64,000 nucleotides of DNA from Sipunculus nudus (Eukaryota; Annelida; Sipuncula; Golfingiida; Sipunculidae). The first letter of the stretch is position 1. Each line of letters starts with the position of its first letter. The DNA lies in the NCBI GenBank assembly GCA_026874595.1, contig CM049307.1, positions 97,398,330 through 97,462,329 of the forward strand. Direction: 5' to 3'. This document shows, piece after piece, positions 22,640-36,100 of the stretch. The notes under the pieces are model-generated. The model was not told where the DNA came from. It saw only the letters and a program-made list of their open reading frames with translations, and did no database searches. Position numbers and translations under genes: made by a program.

Positions 22640-25600
22640 GAGGGTAGCGTGCTAAGATTAACTGACTCCCGATATAACTGGGGTAAAGCATAACCCAGAC
22701 TGTAGCGTGAAAAGATTGACTGACTCCAGATATGCTTGGGGTAAGGCATACTCCAGGTATAGTGTGCTAAGATTAAATGACTCCTGATATACCTGGGGTA
22801 AAGCCTAACGAAGATGTAGTGTGCTCAGATTGACTCCTGATTTCCCTGAGTAATACATAACCAAGACTGTAGCGTGCTACGATTGAGTGACTGCATATAT
22901 GCCTTGGTAAAGCATAACCCACAGTGTAGTGTGCTAAGAATGACTGATTCCCGATATACCGGAGATAACGCCTTACCCAGAATGTAGCGTGCTAAGATTG
23001 ACTGACTGCCGATAAACGGGGGTAAAGTATGCTCCAGAGTGTAGTGTGCTAATATTGACGGACTCCTGATATACCGGAGATAACGCCTTACCAAGAATGT
23101 AGCGTGCTAAGATTGACTGACTGCCGATAAACGGGGGTAAAGTATGCTCCAGAGTGTAGTGTGCTAATATTGACGGACTCCCGATATACCGGAGATAACG
23201 CCTTACCCAGAATGTAGCGTGCTAAGATTGAATGACTGCCGATAAACGGGGGTAAAGTATGCTCCAGAGTGTAGTGTGCTAATATTGACGGACTCCCGAT
23301 ATACCGGAGATAACGCCTTACCCAGAATGTAGCGTGCTAAGATTGACTGACTGCCGATAAACGGGGGTAAAGTATGCTCCAGAGTGTAGTGTGCTAATAT
23401 TGACGGACTCCCGATATACCGGAGATAACGCCTTACCCAGAACGTAGCGTGCTAAGATTGACTGACTGCCGATAAAAGGGGGGTAAAGTATGCTCCAGAG
23501 TGTAGTGTGCTAATATTGACGGACTCCCGATATACCGGAGATAACGCCTTACCCAGAACGTAGCGTGCTAAGATTGACTGACTGCCGATAAACGGGGGTA
23601 AAGTATGCTCCAGAGTGTAGTGTGCTAATATTGACGGACTCCTGATATACCGGAGATAACGCCTTACCCAGAATGTAGCGTGCTAAGATTGACTGACTGC
23701 CGATAAACGGGGGTAAAGTATGCTCCAGAGTGTAGTGTGCTAATATTGACGGACTCCCGATATACCGGAGATAACGCCTTACCCAGAATGTAGCGTACTA
23801 AGATTGACTGACTGCCGATAAACGGGGGTAAAGTATGCTCCAGAGTGTAGTGTGCTAATATTGACGGATTCCCGATATACCGGAGATAACGCCTTACCCA
23901 GAATGTAGCGTACTAAGATTGACTGACTGCCGATAAACGGGGGTAAAGTATGCTCCAGAGTGTAGTGTGCTAATATTGACGGATTCCCGATATACCGGAG
24001 ATAACGCCTTACCCAGAATGTAGCGTGCTAAGATTGACTGACTGCCGATAAACGGGGGTAAAGTATGCTCCAGAGTGTAGTGTGCTAATATTGACGGACT
24101 CCCGATATACCGGAGATAACGCCTTACCCAGAATGTAGCGTACTAAGATTGACTGACTGCCGATAAACGGGGGTAAAGTATGCTCCAGAGTGTAGTGTGC
24201 TAATATTGACGGACTCCCGAAGTACCTGGGGTAAAACATAACCAAGATGTAGTGTGCTCAGATTGACTCCTGATTTCCCTGGGTAATACATAACCAAGAC
24301 TGTAGCGTGCTACGATTGAGTGACTGCATATATGCCTTGGTAAAGCATAACCCAGAGTGTAGTGTGCTAAGAATGACTGATTCCCGATATACCGTAGATA
24401 ATGCCTTACCCAGAATGTAGCGTGCTAAGATTGACTGACTGCCGATAAACGGGGGTAAAGTATGCTCCAGAGTGTAGTGTGCTAATATTGACGGACTCCC
24501 GATATACCGGAGATAACGCCTTACCCAGAATGTAGCGTGCTAAGATTGACTGACTGCCGATAAACGGGGGTAAAGTATGCTCCAGAGTGTAGTGTGCTAA
24601 TATTGACGGACTCCCGATATACCGGAGATAACGCCTTACCCAGAATGTAGCGTGCTAAGATTGACTGACTGCCGATAATCGGGGGTAAAGTATGCTCCAG
24701 AGTGTAGTGTGCTAGTATTGACGGACTCCCGATTTACCGGAGATAACGCCTTACCCAGAATGTAGCGTGCTAAGATTGACTGACTGCCGATAAACGGGGG
24801 TAAAGTATGCTCCAGAGTGTAGTGTGCTAATATTGACGGACTTCTGATATACCGGAGATAACGCCTTACCCAGAATGTAGCGTGCTAAGATTGACTGACT
24901 GCCGATAAACGGGGGTAGGGATGCTCCAGAGTGTAGTGGGCTAATATTGACGGACTCCCGATATACCGGAGATAACGCCTTACCCAGAATGTAGCGTGCT
25001 AAGATTGACTGACTGCCGATAAACGGGGGTAAAGTATGCTCCAGAGTGTAGTGTGCTAATATTGACGGACTCCTGATATACCGGAGATAACGCCTTACCC
25101 AGAACGTAGCGTACTAAGATTGACTGACTGCCGATAAACGGGGGTAAAGTATGCTCCAGAGTGTAGTGTGCTAATATTGACGGACTCCCGATATACCGGA
25201 GATAACGCCTTACCCAGAATGTAGCGTACTAAGATTGACTGACTGCCGATAAACGGGGGTAAAGTATGCTCCAGAGTGTAGTGTGCTAATATTGACGGAC
25301 TCCCGAAGTACCTGGGGTAAAACATAACCAAGATGTAGTGTGCTCAGATTGACTCCTGATTTCCCTGGGTAATACATAACCAAGACTGTAGCGTGCTACG
25401 ATTGAGTGACTGCATATATGCCTTGGTAAAGCATAACCCAGAGTGTAGTGTGCTAAGAATGACTGATTCCCGATATACCGTAGATAATGCCTTACCCAGA
25501 ATGTAGCGTGCTAAGATTGACTGACTGCCGATAAACGGGGGTAAAGTATGCTCCAGAGTGTAGTGTGCTAATATTGACGGACTCCCGATATACCGGAGAT

Positions 25601-26300
25601 AACGCCTTACCCAGAATGTAGCGTGCTAAGATTGACTGACTGCCGATAAACGGGGGTAAAGTATGCTCCAGAGTGTAGTGTGCTAATATTGACGGACTCC
25701 CGATATACCGGAGATAACGCCTTACCCAGAATGTAGCGTGCTAAGATTGACTGACTGCCGATAATCGGGGGTAAAGTATGCTCCAGAGTGTAGTGTGCTA
25801 GTATTGACGGACTCCCGATATACCGGAGATAACGCCTTACCCAGAATGTAGCGTGCTAAGATTGACTGACTGCCGATAAACGGGGGTAAAGTATGCTCCA
25901 GAGTGTAGTGTGCTAATATTGACGGACTTCTGATATACCGGAGATAACGCCTTACCCAGAATGTAGCGTGCTAAGATTGACTGACTGCCGATAAACGGGG
26001 GTAGGGATGCTCCAGAGTGTAGTGGGCTAATATTGACGGACTCCCGATATACCGGAGATAACGCCTTACCCAGAATGTAGCGTGCTAAGATTGACTGACT
26101 GCCGATAAACGGGGGTAAAGTATGCTCCAGAGTGTAGTGTGCTAATATTGACGGACTCCTGATATACCGGAGATAACGCCTTACCCAGAACGTAGCGTGC
26201 TAAGATTGACTGACTGCCGATAAACGGGGGTAAAGTATGCTCCAGAGTGTAGTGTGCTAATATTGACGGACTCCCGATATACCGGAGATAACGCCTTACC
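22640..26300. repeat. Satellite A, 115-bp dimer array, block 1
   Basis: A 58-bp subunit beginning gtagtgtgctaatattgacg alternates with a 57-bp subunit beginning gtagcgtgctaagattgact. The period is 115 bp, measured at 23041, 23156 and 23271. The subunits share the frame gta-gtgctaa-attgac-gact-ccgata and are clearly related. The first 350 bp (22640-22985) are diverged monomers that mark the left edge. Later blocks repeat part of this edge inside the array (near 24222 and 25308). Minus-strand 78-codon frames beginning MVMFYPRYFG in this and later blocks are repeat artefacts. Confidence 0.9.
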
Positions 26301-26890
26301 GGTTCAATGCCTGTTATAGAAAATTTTATAAATTTATATGTTGGACATAATTACATGAATGTAAACGGTTTATTTTTGAGTCGCTGTAGCCTCATGCTCC
26401 AACCCAGCATCCCACCTTTCTATAGGGCCATTATTAATGCTGTAGAAGATTTAAAATGGAGATTCCCGCCAACAATCATTGAGGACGTAAAACAGGAATT
26501 AATATGGTACAATCCATTTATCAATATTTTACAGAAAATTATCTGCTACAAACACTGGTATACATTTGATATAAAGAGGATCAAAGACATTGTCAATGAC
26601 CAAGGATACTTCTTGAAGAGCCCAGACTTATACAGAGAATTAATTTAAATACAAACCTTTTCGAAGTTTATAGTATGACTAAATCAATTCCAGAACAATG
26701 GAAAATAATTTTAATCCAAGGAAATTTTTGTTAGAAATTTTTACATCAAGCAAAAACACGGGCGAGGTGTCATCTGAAACTGGTTCTAATGTTTTACAGA
26801 GTAAATGTAAAGTCCTTTATAACACATAAATAGAGATAAAATATCAAGAACCAACTGCTCTTTCATATAGGCAAAATATGAATAATATTC
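26301..26890 (+). pseudogene. LINE ORF2 C-terminal fragment, copy 1 (shortened)
   Basis: The fragment starts abruptly at ggttcaatgcc after satellite A. It holds a 113-codon open stretch (MPVIENFINLYVGHN...) plus frameshifted continuation, including VYSMTKSIPEQWK at about 26661-26699 and a later KYQEPTALSYRQ segment. It matches the region after the reverse transcriptase in L1/Tx1-like ORF2. It is identical or nearly so to the copy 5974 bp downstream. It ends where the 38-bp satellite B begins. Confidence 0.75.
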
Positions 26891-27126
26891 TCCAATCGAT
26901 ATGTAATAAGCTTTGTACACACTGACGTTCCAGTCGATATCTGACAAGCTTTGTACACACTGAACCTCCAAACGATACGTAATAAGTTTTGTAAACACCG
27001 ATCCTCCAATCGATACGTTAAAAGCTTGGTACACACTGATCCTTCAATCGATATGTAATAAGCTTTGTACACACTGATCCTCCTATCGATACGTAATAAG
27101 CTTAGTACACACTGATCCTCCAATAG
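26891..27126. repeat. Satellite B (38 bp), short block, copy 1
   Basis: About six 38-bp units of the type tccaatcgatatgtaataag / ctttgtacacactgatcc. The block breaks off at ccaatag, followed by three filler bases, and then satellite A resumes with agagtgtagtgtgc. Confidence 0.85.
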
Positions 27127-27129
27127 GAT

Positions 27130-30100
27130 AGAGTGTAGTGTGCTAATATTGACGGACTCCTGATATAACGGAGATAACGCCTTACCCAGAATGTAGCATG
27201 CTAAGATTGACTGACTGCCGATAAACGGGGGTAAAGTATGCTCCAGAGTGTAGTGTGGTAATATTGACGGACTCCCGATATACCGGAGATAACGCCTTAC
27301 CCAGAACGTAGCGTACTAAGATTGACTGACTGTCGATAAACGGGGGTAAAGTATGCTCCAGAGTGTAGTGTGCTAATATTGACGGACTCCCGATCTACCG
27401 GAGATAACGCCTTACCCAGAATGTAGCGTACTAAGATTGACTGACTGCCGATAAACGGGGGTAAAGTATGCTCCAGAGTGTAGTGTGCTAATATTGACGG
27501 ACTCCCGAAGTACCTGGGGTAAAACATAACCAAGATGTAGTGTGCTCAGATTGACTCCTGATTTCCCTGGGTAATACATAACCAAGACTGTAGCGTGCTA
27601 CGATTGAGTGACTGCATATATGCCTTGGTAAAGCATAACCCAGAGTGTAGTGTGCTAAGAATGACTGATTCCCGATATACCGGAGATAACGCCTTACCCA
27701 GAATGTAGCGTGCTAAGATTGACTGACTGCCGATAAACGGGGGTAAAGTATGCTCCAGAGTGTAGTGTGCTAATATTGACGGACTCCTGATATACCGGAG
27801 ATAACGCCTTACCCAGAACGTAGCGTACTAAGATTGACTGACTGTCGATAAACGGGGGTAAAGTATGCTCCAGAGTGTAGTGTGCTAATATTGACGGACT
27901 CCCGATATACCGGAGATAACGCCTTACCCAGAATGTAGCGTACTAAGATTGACTGACTGCCGATAAAAGGGGGTAAAGTATGCTCCAGAGTGTAGTGTGC
28001 TAATATTGACGGACTCCCGATATACCGGAGATAACGCCTTACCCAGAATGTAGCGTACTAAGATTGACTGACTGCCGATAAACGGGGGTAAAGTATGCTC
28101 CAGAGTGTAGTGTGCTAATATTGACGGATTCCGAAGTACCTGGGGTAAAACATAACCAAGATGTAGTGTGCTCAGATAGACTCATGATTTCCCTGGGTAA
28201 TACATAACCAAGACTGTAGCGTGCTACGATTGAGTGACTGCATATATGCCTTGGTAAAGCATAACCCAGAGTGTAGTGTGCTAAGAATGACTGATTCCCG
28301 ATATACCGGAGATAACGCCTTACCCAGAATGTAGCGTGCTAAGATTGACTGACTGCCGATAAACGGGGGTAAAGTATGCTCCAGAGTGTAGTGTGCTAAT
28401 ATTGACGGACTCCTGATATACCGGAGATAACGCCTTACCCAGAACGTAGCGTACTAAGATTGACTGACTGTCGATAAACGGGGGTAAAGTATGCTCCAGA
28501 GTGTAGTGTGCTAATATTGACGGACTCCCGATATACCGGAGATAACGCCTTACCCAGAATGTAGCGTACTAAGATTGACTGACTGCCGATAAAAGGGGGT
28601 AAAGTATGCTCCAGAGTGTAGTGTGCTAATATTGACGGACTCCCGATATACCGGAGATAACGCCTTACCCAGAATGTAGCGTACTAAGATTGACTGACTG
28701 CCGATAAACGGGGGTAAAGTATGCTCCAGAGTGTAGTGTGCTAATATTGACGGACTCCCGAAGTACCTGGGGTAAAACATAACCAAGATGTAGTGTGCTC
28801 AGATTGACTCCTGATTTCCCTGGGTAATACATAACCAAGACTGTAGCGTGCTACGATTGAGTGACTGCATATATGCCTTGGTAAAGCATAACCCAGAGTT
28901 TAGTGTGCTAAGAATGACTGATTCCCGATATACCGGAGATAACGCCTTACCCAGAATGTAGCGTGCTAAGATGGACTGACTGCCGATAAACGGGAGTAAA
29001 GTATGCTCCAGAGTGTAGTGTGCTAATATTGACGGACTCCCGATATACCGGAGATAACGCCTTACCCAGAATGTAGCGTGCTAAGATTGACTGACTGCCG
29101 ATAAACGGGAGTAAAGTATGCTCCAGAGTGTAGTGTGCTAATATTGACGGACTCCCGATATACCGGAGATAACGCCTTACCCAGAATGTAGCGTGCTAAG
29201 ATTGACTGACTGCCGATAAAAGAGGGGTAAAGTATGCTCCAGAGTGTAGTGGGCTAATATTGACGGACTCCTGATATACCGGAGATAACGCCTTACCCAG
29301 AACGTAGCGTGCTAAGATTGACTGACTGCCGATAAACGGGGGTAAAGTATGCTCCAGAGTGTAGTGTGCTAATATTGACGGACTCCCGATATACCGAAGA
29401 TAACGCCTTACCCAGAATGTAGCGTGCTAAGATTGACTGACTGCCGATAAACGGGGGTAAAGTATGCTCCAGAGTGTAGTGTGCTAATATTGACGGACTC
29501 CTGATGTACCGGAGATAACGCCTTACCCAGAATGTAGCATGCTAAGATTGACTGACTGCCGATAAACGGGGGTAAAGTATGCTCCAGAGTGTAGTGTGCT
29601 AATATTGACGGACTCCTGATATACCGGAGATAACGCCTTACCCAGAACGTAGCGTGCTAAGATTGACTGACTGCCGATAAACGGGGGTAAAGTATGCTCC
29701 AGAGTGTAGTGTGCTAATATTGACGGACTCCCGATATACCGGAGATAACGCCTTACCCAGAATGTAGCGTGCTAAGATTGACTGACTGCCGATAAACGGG
29801 GGTAAAGTATGCTCCAGAGTGTAGTGTGCTAATATTGACGGACTCCTGATGTACCGGAGATAACGCCTTACCCAGAATGTAGCATGCTAAGATTGACTGA
29901 CTGCCGATAAACGGGGGTAAAGTATGCTCCAGAGTGTAGTGTGCTAATATTGACGGACTCCTGATATACCGGAGATAACGCCTTACCCAGAACGTAGCGT
30001 ACTAAGATTGACTGACTGTCGATAAACGGGGGTAAAGTATGCTCCAGAGTGTAGTGTGCTAATATTGACGGACTCCCGATATACCGGAGATAACGCCTTA

Positions 30101-32274
30101 CCCAGAATGTAGCGTACTTAGATTGACTGACTGCCGATAAACGGGGGTAAAGTATGCTCCAGAGTGTAGTGTGCTAATATTGACGGACTCCCGATATACC
30201 GGAGATAACGCCTTACCCAGAATGTAGCGTACTAAGATTGACTGACTGCCGATAAACGGGGGTAAAGTATGCTCCAGAGTGTAGTGTGCTAATATTGACG
30301 GACTCCCGAAGTACCTGGGGTAAAACATAACCAAGATGTAGTGTGCTCAGATTGACTCCTGATTTCCCTGGGTAATACATAACCAAGACTGTAGCGTGCT
30401 ACGATTGAGTGACTGCATATATGCCTTGGTAAAGCATAACCCAGAGTGTAGTGTGCTAAGAATGACTGATTCCCGATATACCGGAGATAACGCCTTACCC
30501 AGAATGTAGCGTGCTAAGATTGACTGACTGCCGATAAACGGGGGTAAAGTATGCTCCAGAGTGTAGTGTGCTAATATTGACGGACTCCCGATATACCGGA
30601 GATAACGCCTTACCCAGAATGTAGCGTGCTAAGATTGACTGACTGCCGATAAACGGGGGTAAAGTATGCTCCAGAGTGTAGTGTGCTAATATTGACGGAC
30701 TCCCGATATACCGGAGATAACGCCTTACCCAGAATGTAGCGTGCTAAGATTGACTGACTGCCGATAATCGGGGGTAAAGTATGCTCCAGAGTGTAGTGTG
30801 CTAGTATTGACGGACTCCCGATATACCGGAGATAACGCCTTACCCAGAATGTAGCGTGCTAAGATTGACTGACTGCCGATAAACGGGGGTAAAGTATGCT
30901 CCAGAGTGTAGTGTGCTAATATTGACGGACTTCTGATATACCGGAGATAACGCCTTACCCAGAATGTAGCGTGCTAAGATTGACTGACTGCCGATAAACG
31001 GGGGTAGGGATGCTCCAGAGTGTAGTGGGCTAATATTGACGGACTCCCGATATACCGGAGATAACGCCTTACCCAGAATGTAGCGTGCTAAGATTGACTG
31101 ACTGCCGATAAACGGGGGTAAAGTATGCTCCAGAGTGTAGTGTGCTAATATTGACGGACTCCTGATATACCGGAGATAACGCCTTACCCAGAACGTAGCG
31201 TACTAAGATTGACTGACTGCCGATAAACGGGGGTAAAGTATGCTCCAGAGTGTAGTGTGCTAATATTGACGGACTCCCGATATACCGGAGATAACGCCTT
31301 ACCCAGAATGTAGCGTACTAAGATTGACTGACTGCCGATAAACTGGGGTAAAGTATGCTCCAGAGTGTAGTGTGCTAATATTGACGGACTCCCGAAGTAC
31401 CTGGGGTAAAACATAACCAAGATGTAGTGTGCTCAGATTGACTCCTGATTTCCCTGGGTAATACATAACCAAGACTGTAGCGTGCTACGATTGAGTGACT
31501 GCATATATGCCTTGGTAAAGCATAACCCAGAGTGTAGTGTGCTAAGAATGACTGATTCCCGATATACCGTAGATAATGCCTTACCCAGAATGTAGCGTGC
31601 TAAGATTGACTGACTGCCGATAAACGGGGGTAAAGTATGCTCCAGAGTGTAGTGTGCTAATATTGACGGACTCCCGATATACCGGAGATAACGCCTTACC
31701 CAGAATGTAGCGTGCTAAGATTGACTGACTGCCGATAAACGGGGGTAAAGTATGCTCCAGAGTGTAGTGTGCTAATATTGACGGACTCCCGATATACCGG
31801 AGATAACGCCTTACCCAGAATGTAGCGTGCTAAGATTGACTGACTGCCGATAATCGGGGGTAAAGTATGCTCCAGAGTGTAGTGTGCTAGTATTGACGAA
31901 CTCCCGATATACCGGAGATAACGCCTTACCCAGAATGTAGCGTGCTAAGATTGACTGACTGCCGATAAACGGGGGTAAAGTATGCTCCAGAGTGTAGTGT
32001 GCTAATATTGACGGACTTCTGATATACCGGAGATAACGCCTTACCCAGAATGTAGCGTGCTAAGATTGACTGACTGCCGATAAACGGGGGTAGGGATGCT
32101 CCAGAGTGTAGTGTGCTAATATTGACGGACTCCTGATATACCGGAGATAACGCCTTACCCAGAACGTAGCGTACTAAGATTGACTGACTGCCGATAAACG
32201 GGGGTAAAGTATGCTCCAGAGTGTAGTGTGCTAATATTGACGGACTCCCGATATACCGGAGATAACGCCTTACC
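27130..32274. repeat. Satellite A, 115-bp dimer array, block 2
   Basis: Same 115-bp unit as block 1. Insertions of the diverged marker (gaagtacctgggg...catatatgccttgg) lie near 27508, 28131, 28760, 30308 and 31394. Together with the surrounding LINE/B pieces the block is part of a 5974-bp tandem duplication whose second copy begins near 30.2 kb. One 115-bp unit is missing near 32.1 kb relative to the first copy. Confidence 0.9.
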
Positions 32275-32864
32275 GGTTCAATGCCTGTTATAGAAAATTT
32301 TATAAATTTATATGTTGGACATAATTACATGAATGTAAACGGTTTATTTTTGAGTCGCTGTAGCCTCATGCTCCAACCCAGCATCCCACCTTTCTATAGG
32401 GCCATTATTAATGCTGTAGAAGATTTAAAATGGAGATTCCCGCCAACAATCATTGAGGACGTAAAACAGGAATTAATATGGTACAATCCATTTATCAATA
32501 TTTTACAGAAAATTATCTGCTACAAACACTGGTATACATTTGATATAAAGAGGATCAAAGACATTGTCAATGACCAAGGATACTTCTTGAAGAGCCCAGA
32601 CTTATACAGAGAATTAATTTAAATACAAACCTTTTCGAAGTTTATAGTATGACTAAATCAATTCCAGAACAATGGAAAATAATTTTAATCCAAGGAAATT
32701 TTTGTTAGAAATTTTTACATCAAGCAAAAACACGGGCGAGGTGTCATCTGAAACTGGTTCTAATGTTTTACAGAGTAAATGTAAAGTCCTTTATAACACA
32801 TAAATAGAGATAAAATATCAAGAACCAACTGCTCTTTCATATAGGCAAAATATGAATAATATTC
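32275..32864 (+). pseudogene. LINE ORF2 C-terminal fragment, copy 2 (shortened)
   Basis: This repeats copy 1 (26301-26890) at a distance of 5974 bp, with the same abrupt satellite A/LINE junction. The 113-codon open stretch is the same protein sequence. Confidence 0.75.
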
Positions 32865-33100
32865 TCCAATCGATATGTAATAAGCTTTGTACACACTGAC
32901 GTTCCAGTCGATATCTGACAAGCTTTGTACACACTGAACCTCCAAACGATACGTAATAAGTTTTGTAAACACCGATCCTCCAATCGATACGTTAAAAGCT
33001 TGGTACACACTGATCCTTCAATCGATATGTAATAAGCTTTGTACACACTGATCCTCCTATCGATACGTAATAAGCTTAGTACACACTGATCCTCCAATAG
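32865..33100. repeat. Satellite B (38 bp), short block, copy 2
   Basis: The same six-unit block and the same ccaatag + gat + agagtgtag junction to satellite A as at 27126/27130. Confidence 0.85.
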
Positions 33101-33103
33101 GAT

Positions 33104-36100
33104 AGAGTGTAGTGTGCTAATATTGACGGACTCCTGATATAACGGAGATAACGCCTTACCCAGAATGTAGCATGCTAAGATTGACTGACTGCCGATAAAC
33201 GGGGGTAAAGTATGCTCCAGAGTGTAGTGTGCTAATATTGACGGACTCCCGATATACCGGAGATAACGCCTTACCCAGAACGTAGCGTACTAAGATTGAC
33301 TGACTGTCGATAAACGGGGGTAAAGTATGCTCCAGAGTGTAGTGTGCTAATATTGACGGACTCCCGATCTACCGGAGATAACGCCTTACCCAGAATGTAG
33401 CGTACTAAGATTGACTGACTGCCGATAAACGGGGGTAAAGTATGCTCCAGAGTGTAGTGTGCTAATATTGACGGACTCCCGAAGTACCTGGGGTAAAACA
33501 TAACCAAGATGTAGTGTGCTCAGATTGACTCCTGATTTCCCTGGGTAATACATAACCAAGACTGTAGCGTGCTACGATTGAGTGACTGCATATATGCCTT
33601 GGTAAAGCATAACCCAGAGTGTAGTGTGCTAAGAATGACTGATTCCCGATATACCGGAGATAACGCCTTACCCAGAATGTAGCGTGCTAAGATTGACTGA
33701 CTGCCGATAAACGGGGGTAAAGTATGCTCCAGAGTGTAGTGTGCTAATATTGACGGACTCCTGATATACCGGAGATAACGCCTTACCCAGAACGTAGCGT
33801 ACTAAGATTGACTGACTGTCGATAAACGGGGGTAAAGTATGCTCCAGAGTGTAGTGTGCTAATATTGACGGACTCCCGATATACCGGAGATAACGCCTTA
33901 CCCAGAATGTAGCGTACTAAGATTGACTGACTGCCGATAAAAGGGGGTAAAGTATGCTCCAGAGTGTAGTGTGCTAATATTGACGGACTCCCGATATACC
34001 GGAGATAACGCCTTACCCAGAATGTAGCGTACTAAGATTGACTGACTGCCGATAAACGGGGGTAAAGTATGCTCCAGAGTGTAGTGTGCTAATATTGACG
34101 GATTCCGAAGTACCTGGGGTAAAACATAACCAAGATGTAGTGTGCTCAGATAGACTCATGATTTCCCTGGGTAATACATAACCAAGACTGTAGCGTGCTA
34201 CGATTGAGTGACTGCATATATGCCTTGGTAAAGCATAACCCAGAGTGTAGTGTGCTAAGAATGACTGATTCCCGATATACCGGAGATAACGCCTTACCCA
34301 GAATGTAGCGTGCTAAGATTGACTGACTGCCGATAAACGGGGGTAAAGTATGCTCCAGAGTGTAGTGTGCTAATATTGACGGACTCCTGATATACCGGAG
34401 ATAACGCCTTACCCAGAACGTAGCGTACTAAGATTGACTGACTGTCGATAAACGGGGGTAAAGTATGCTCCAGAGTGTAGTGTGCTAATATTGACGGACT
34501 CCCGATATACCGGAGATAACGCCTTACCCAGAATGTAGCGTACTAAGATTGACTGACTGCCGATAAAAGGGGGTAAAGTATGCTCCAGAGTGTAGTGTGC
34601 TAATATTGACGGACTCCCGATATACCGGAGATAACGCCTTACCCAGAATGTAGCGTACTAAGATTGACTGACTGCCGATAAACGGGGGTAAAGTATGCTC
34701 CAGAGTGTAGTGTGCTAATATTGACGGACTCCCGAAGTACCTGGGGTAAAACATAACCAAGATGTAGTGTGCTCAGATTGACTCCTGATTTCCCTGGGTA
34801 ATACATAACCAAGACTGTAGCGTGCTACGATTGAGTGACTGCATATATGCCTTGGTAAAGCATAACCCAGAGTTTAGTGTGCTAAGAATGACTGATTCCC
34901 GATATACCGGAGATAACGCCTTACCCAGAATGTAGCGTGCTAAGATGGACTGACTGCCGATAAACGGGAGTAAAGTATGCTCCAGAGTGTAGTGTGCTAA
35001 TATTGACGGACTCCCGATATACCGGAGATAACGCCTTACCCAGAATGTAGCGTGCTAAGATTGACTGACTGCCGATAAACGGGAGTAAAGTATGCTCCAG
35101 AGTGTAGTGTGCTAATATTGACGGACTCCCGATATACCGGAGATAACGCCTTACCCAGAATGTAGCGTGCTAAGATTGACTGACTGCCGATAAAAGGGGG
35201 GTAAAGTATGCTCCAGAGTGTAGTGGGCTAATATTGACGGACTCCTGATATACCGGAGATAACGCCTTACCCAGAACGTAGCGTGCTAAGAGTGACTGAC
35301 TGCCGATAAACGGGGGTAAAGTATGCACCAGAGTGTAGTGTGCTAATATTGACGGACTCCCGATATACCGAAGATAACGCCTTACCCAGAATGTAGCGTG
35401 CTAAGATTGACTGACTGCCGATAAACGGGGGTAAAGTATGCTCCAGAGTGTAGTGTGCTAATATTGACGGACTCCTGATGTACCGGAGATAACGCCTTAC
35501 CCAGAATGTAGCATGCTAAGATTGACTGACTGCCGATAAACGGGGGTAAAGTATGCTCCAGAGTGTAGTGTGCTAATATTGACGGACTCCTGATATACCG
35601 GAGATAACGCCTTACCCAGAACGTAGCGTGCTAAGATTGACTGACTGCCGATAAACGGGGGTAAAGTATGCTCCAGAGTGTAGTGTGCTAATATTGACGG
35701 ACTCCCGATATACCGGAGATAACGCCTTACCCAGAATGTAGCGTGCTAAGATTGACTGACTGCCGATAAACGGGGGTAAAGTATGCTCCAGAGTGTAGTG
35801 TGCTAATATTGACGGACTCCTGATGTACCGGAGATAACGCCTTACCCAGAATGTAGCATGCTAAGATTGACTGACTGCCGATAAACGGGGGTAAAGTATG
35901 CTCCAGAGTGTAGTGTGCTAATATTGACGGACTCCTGATATACCGGAGATAACGCCTTACCCAGAACGTAGCGTACTAAGATTGACTGACTGTCGATAAA
36001 CGGGGGTAAAGTATGCTCCAGAGTGTAGTGTGCTAATATTGACGGACTCCCGATATACCGGAGATAACGCCTTACCCAGAATGTAGCGTACTTAGATTGA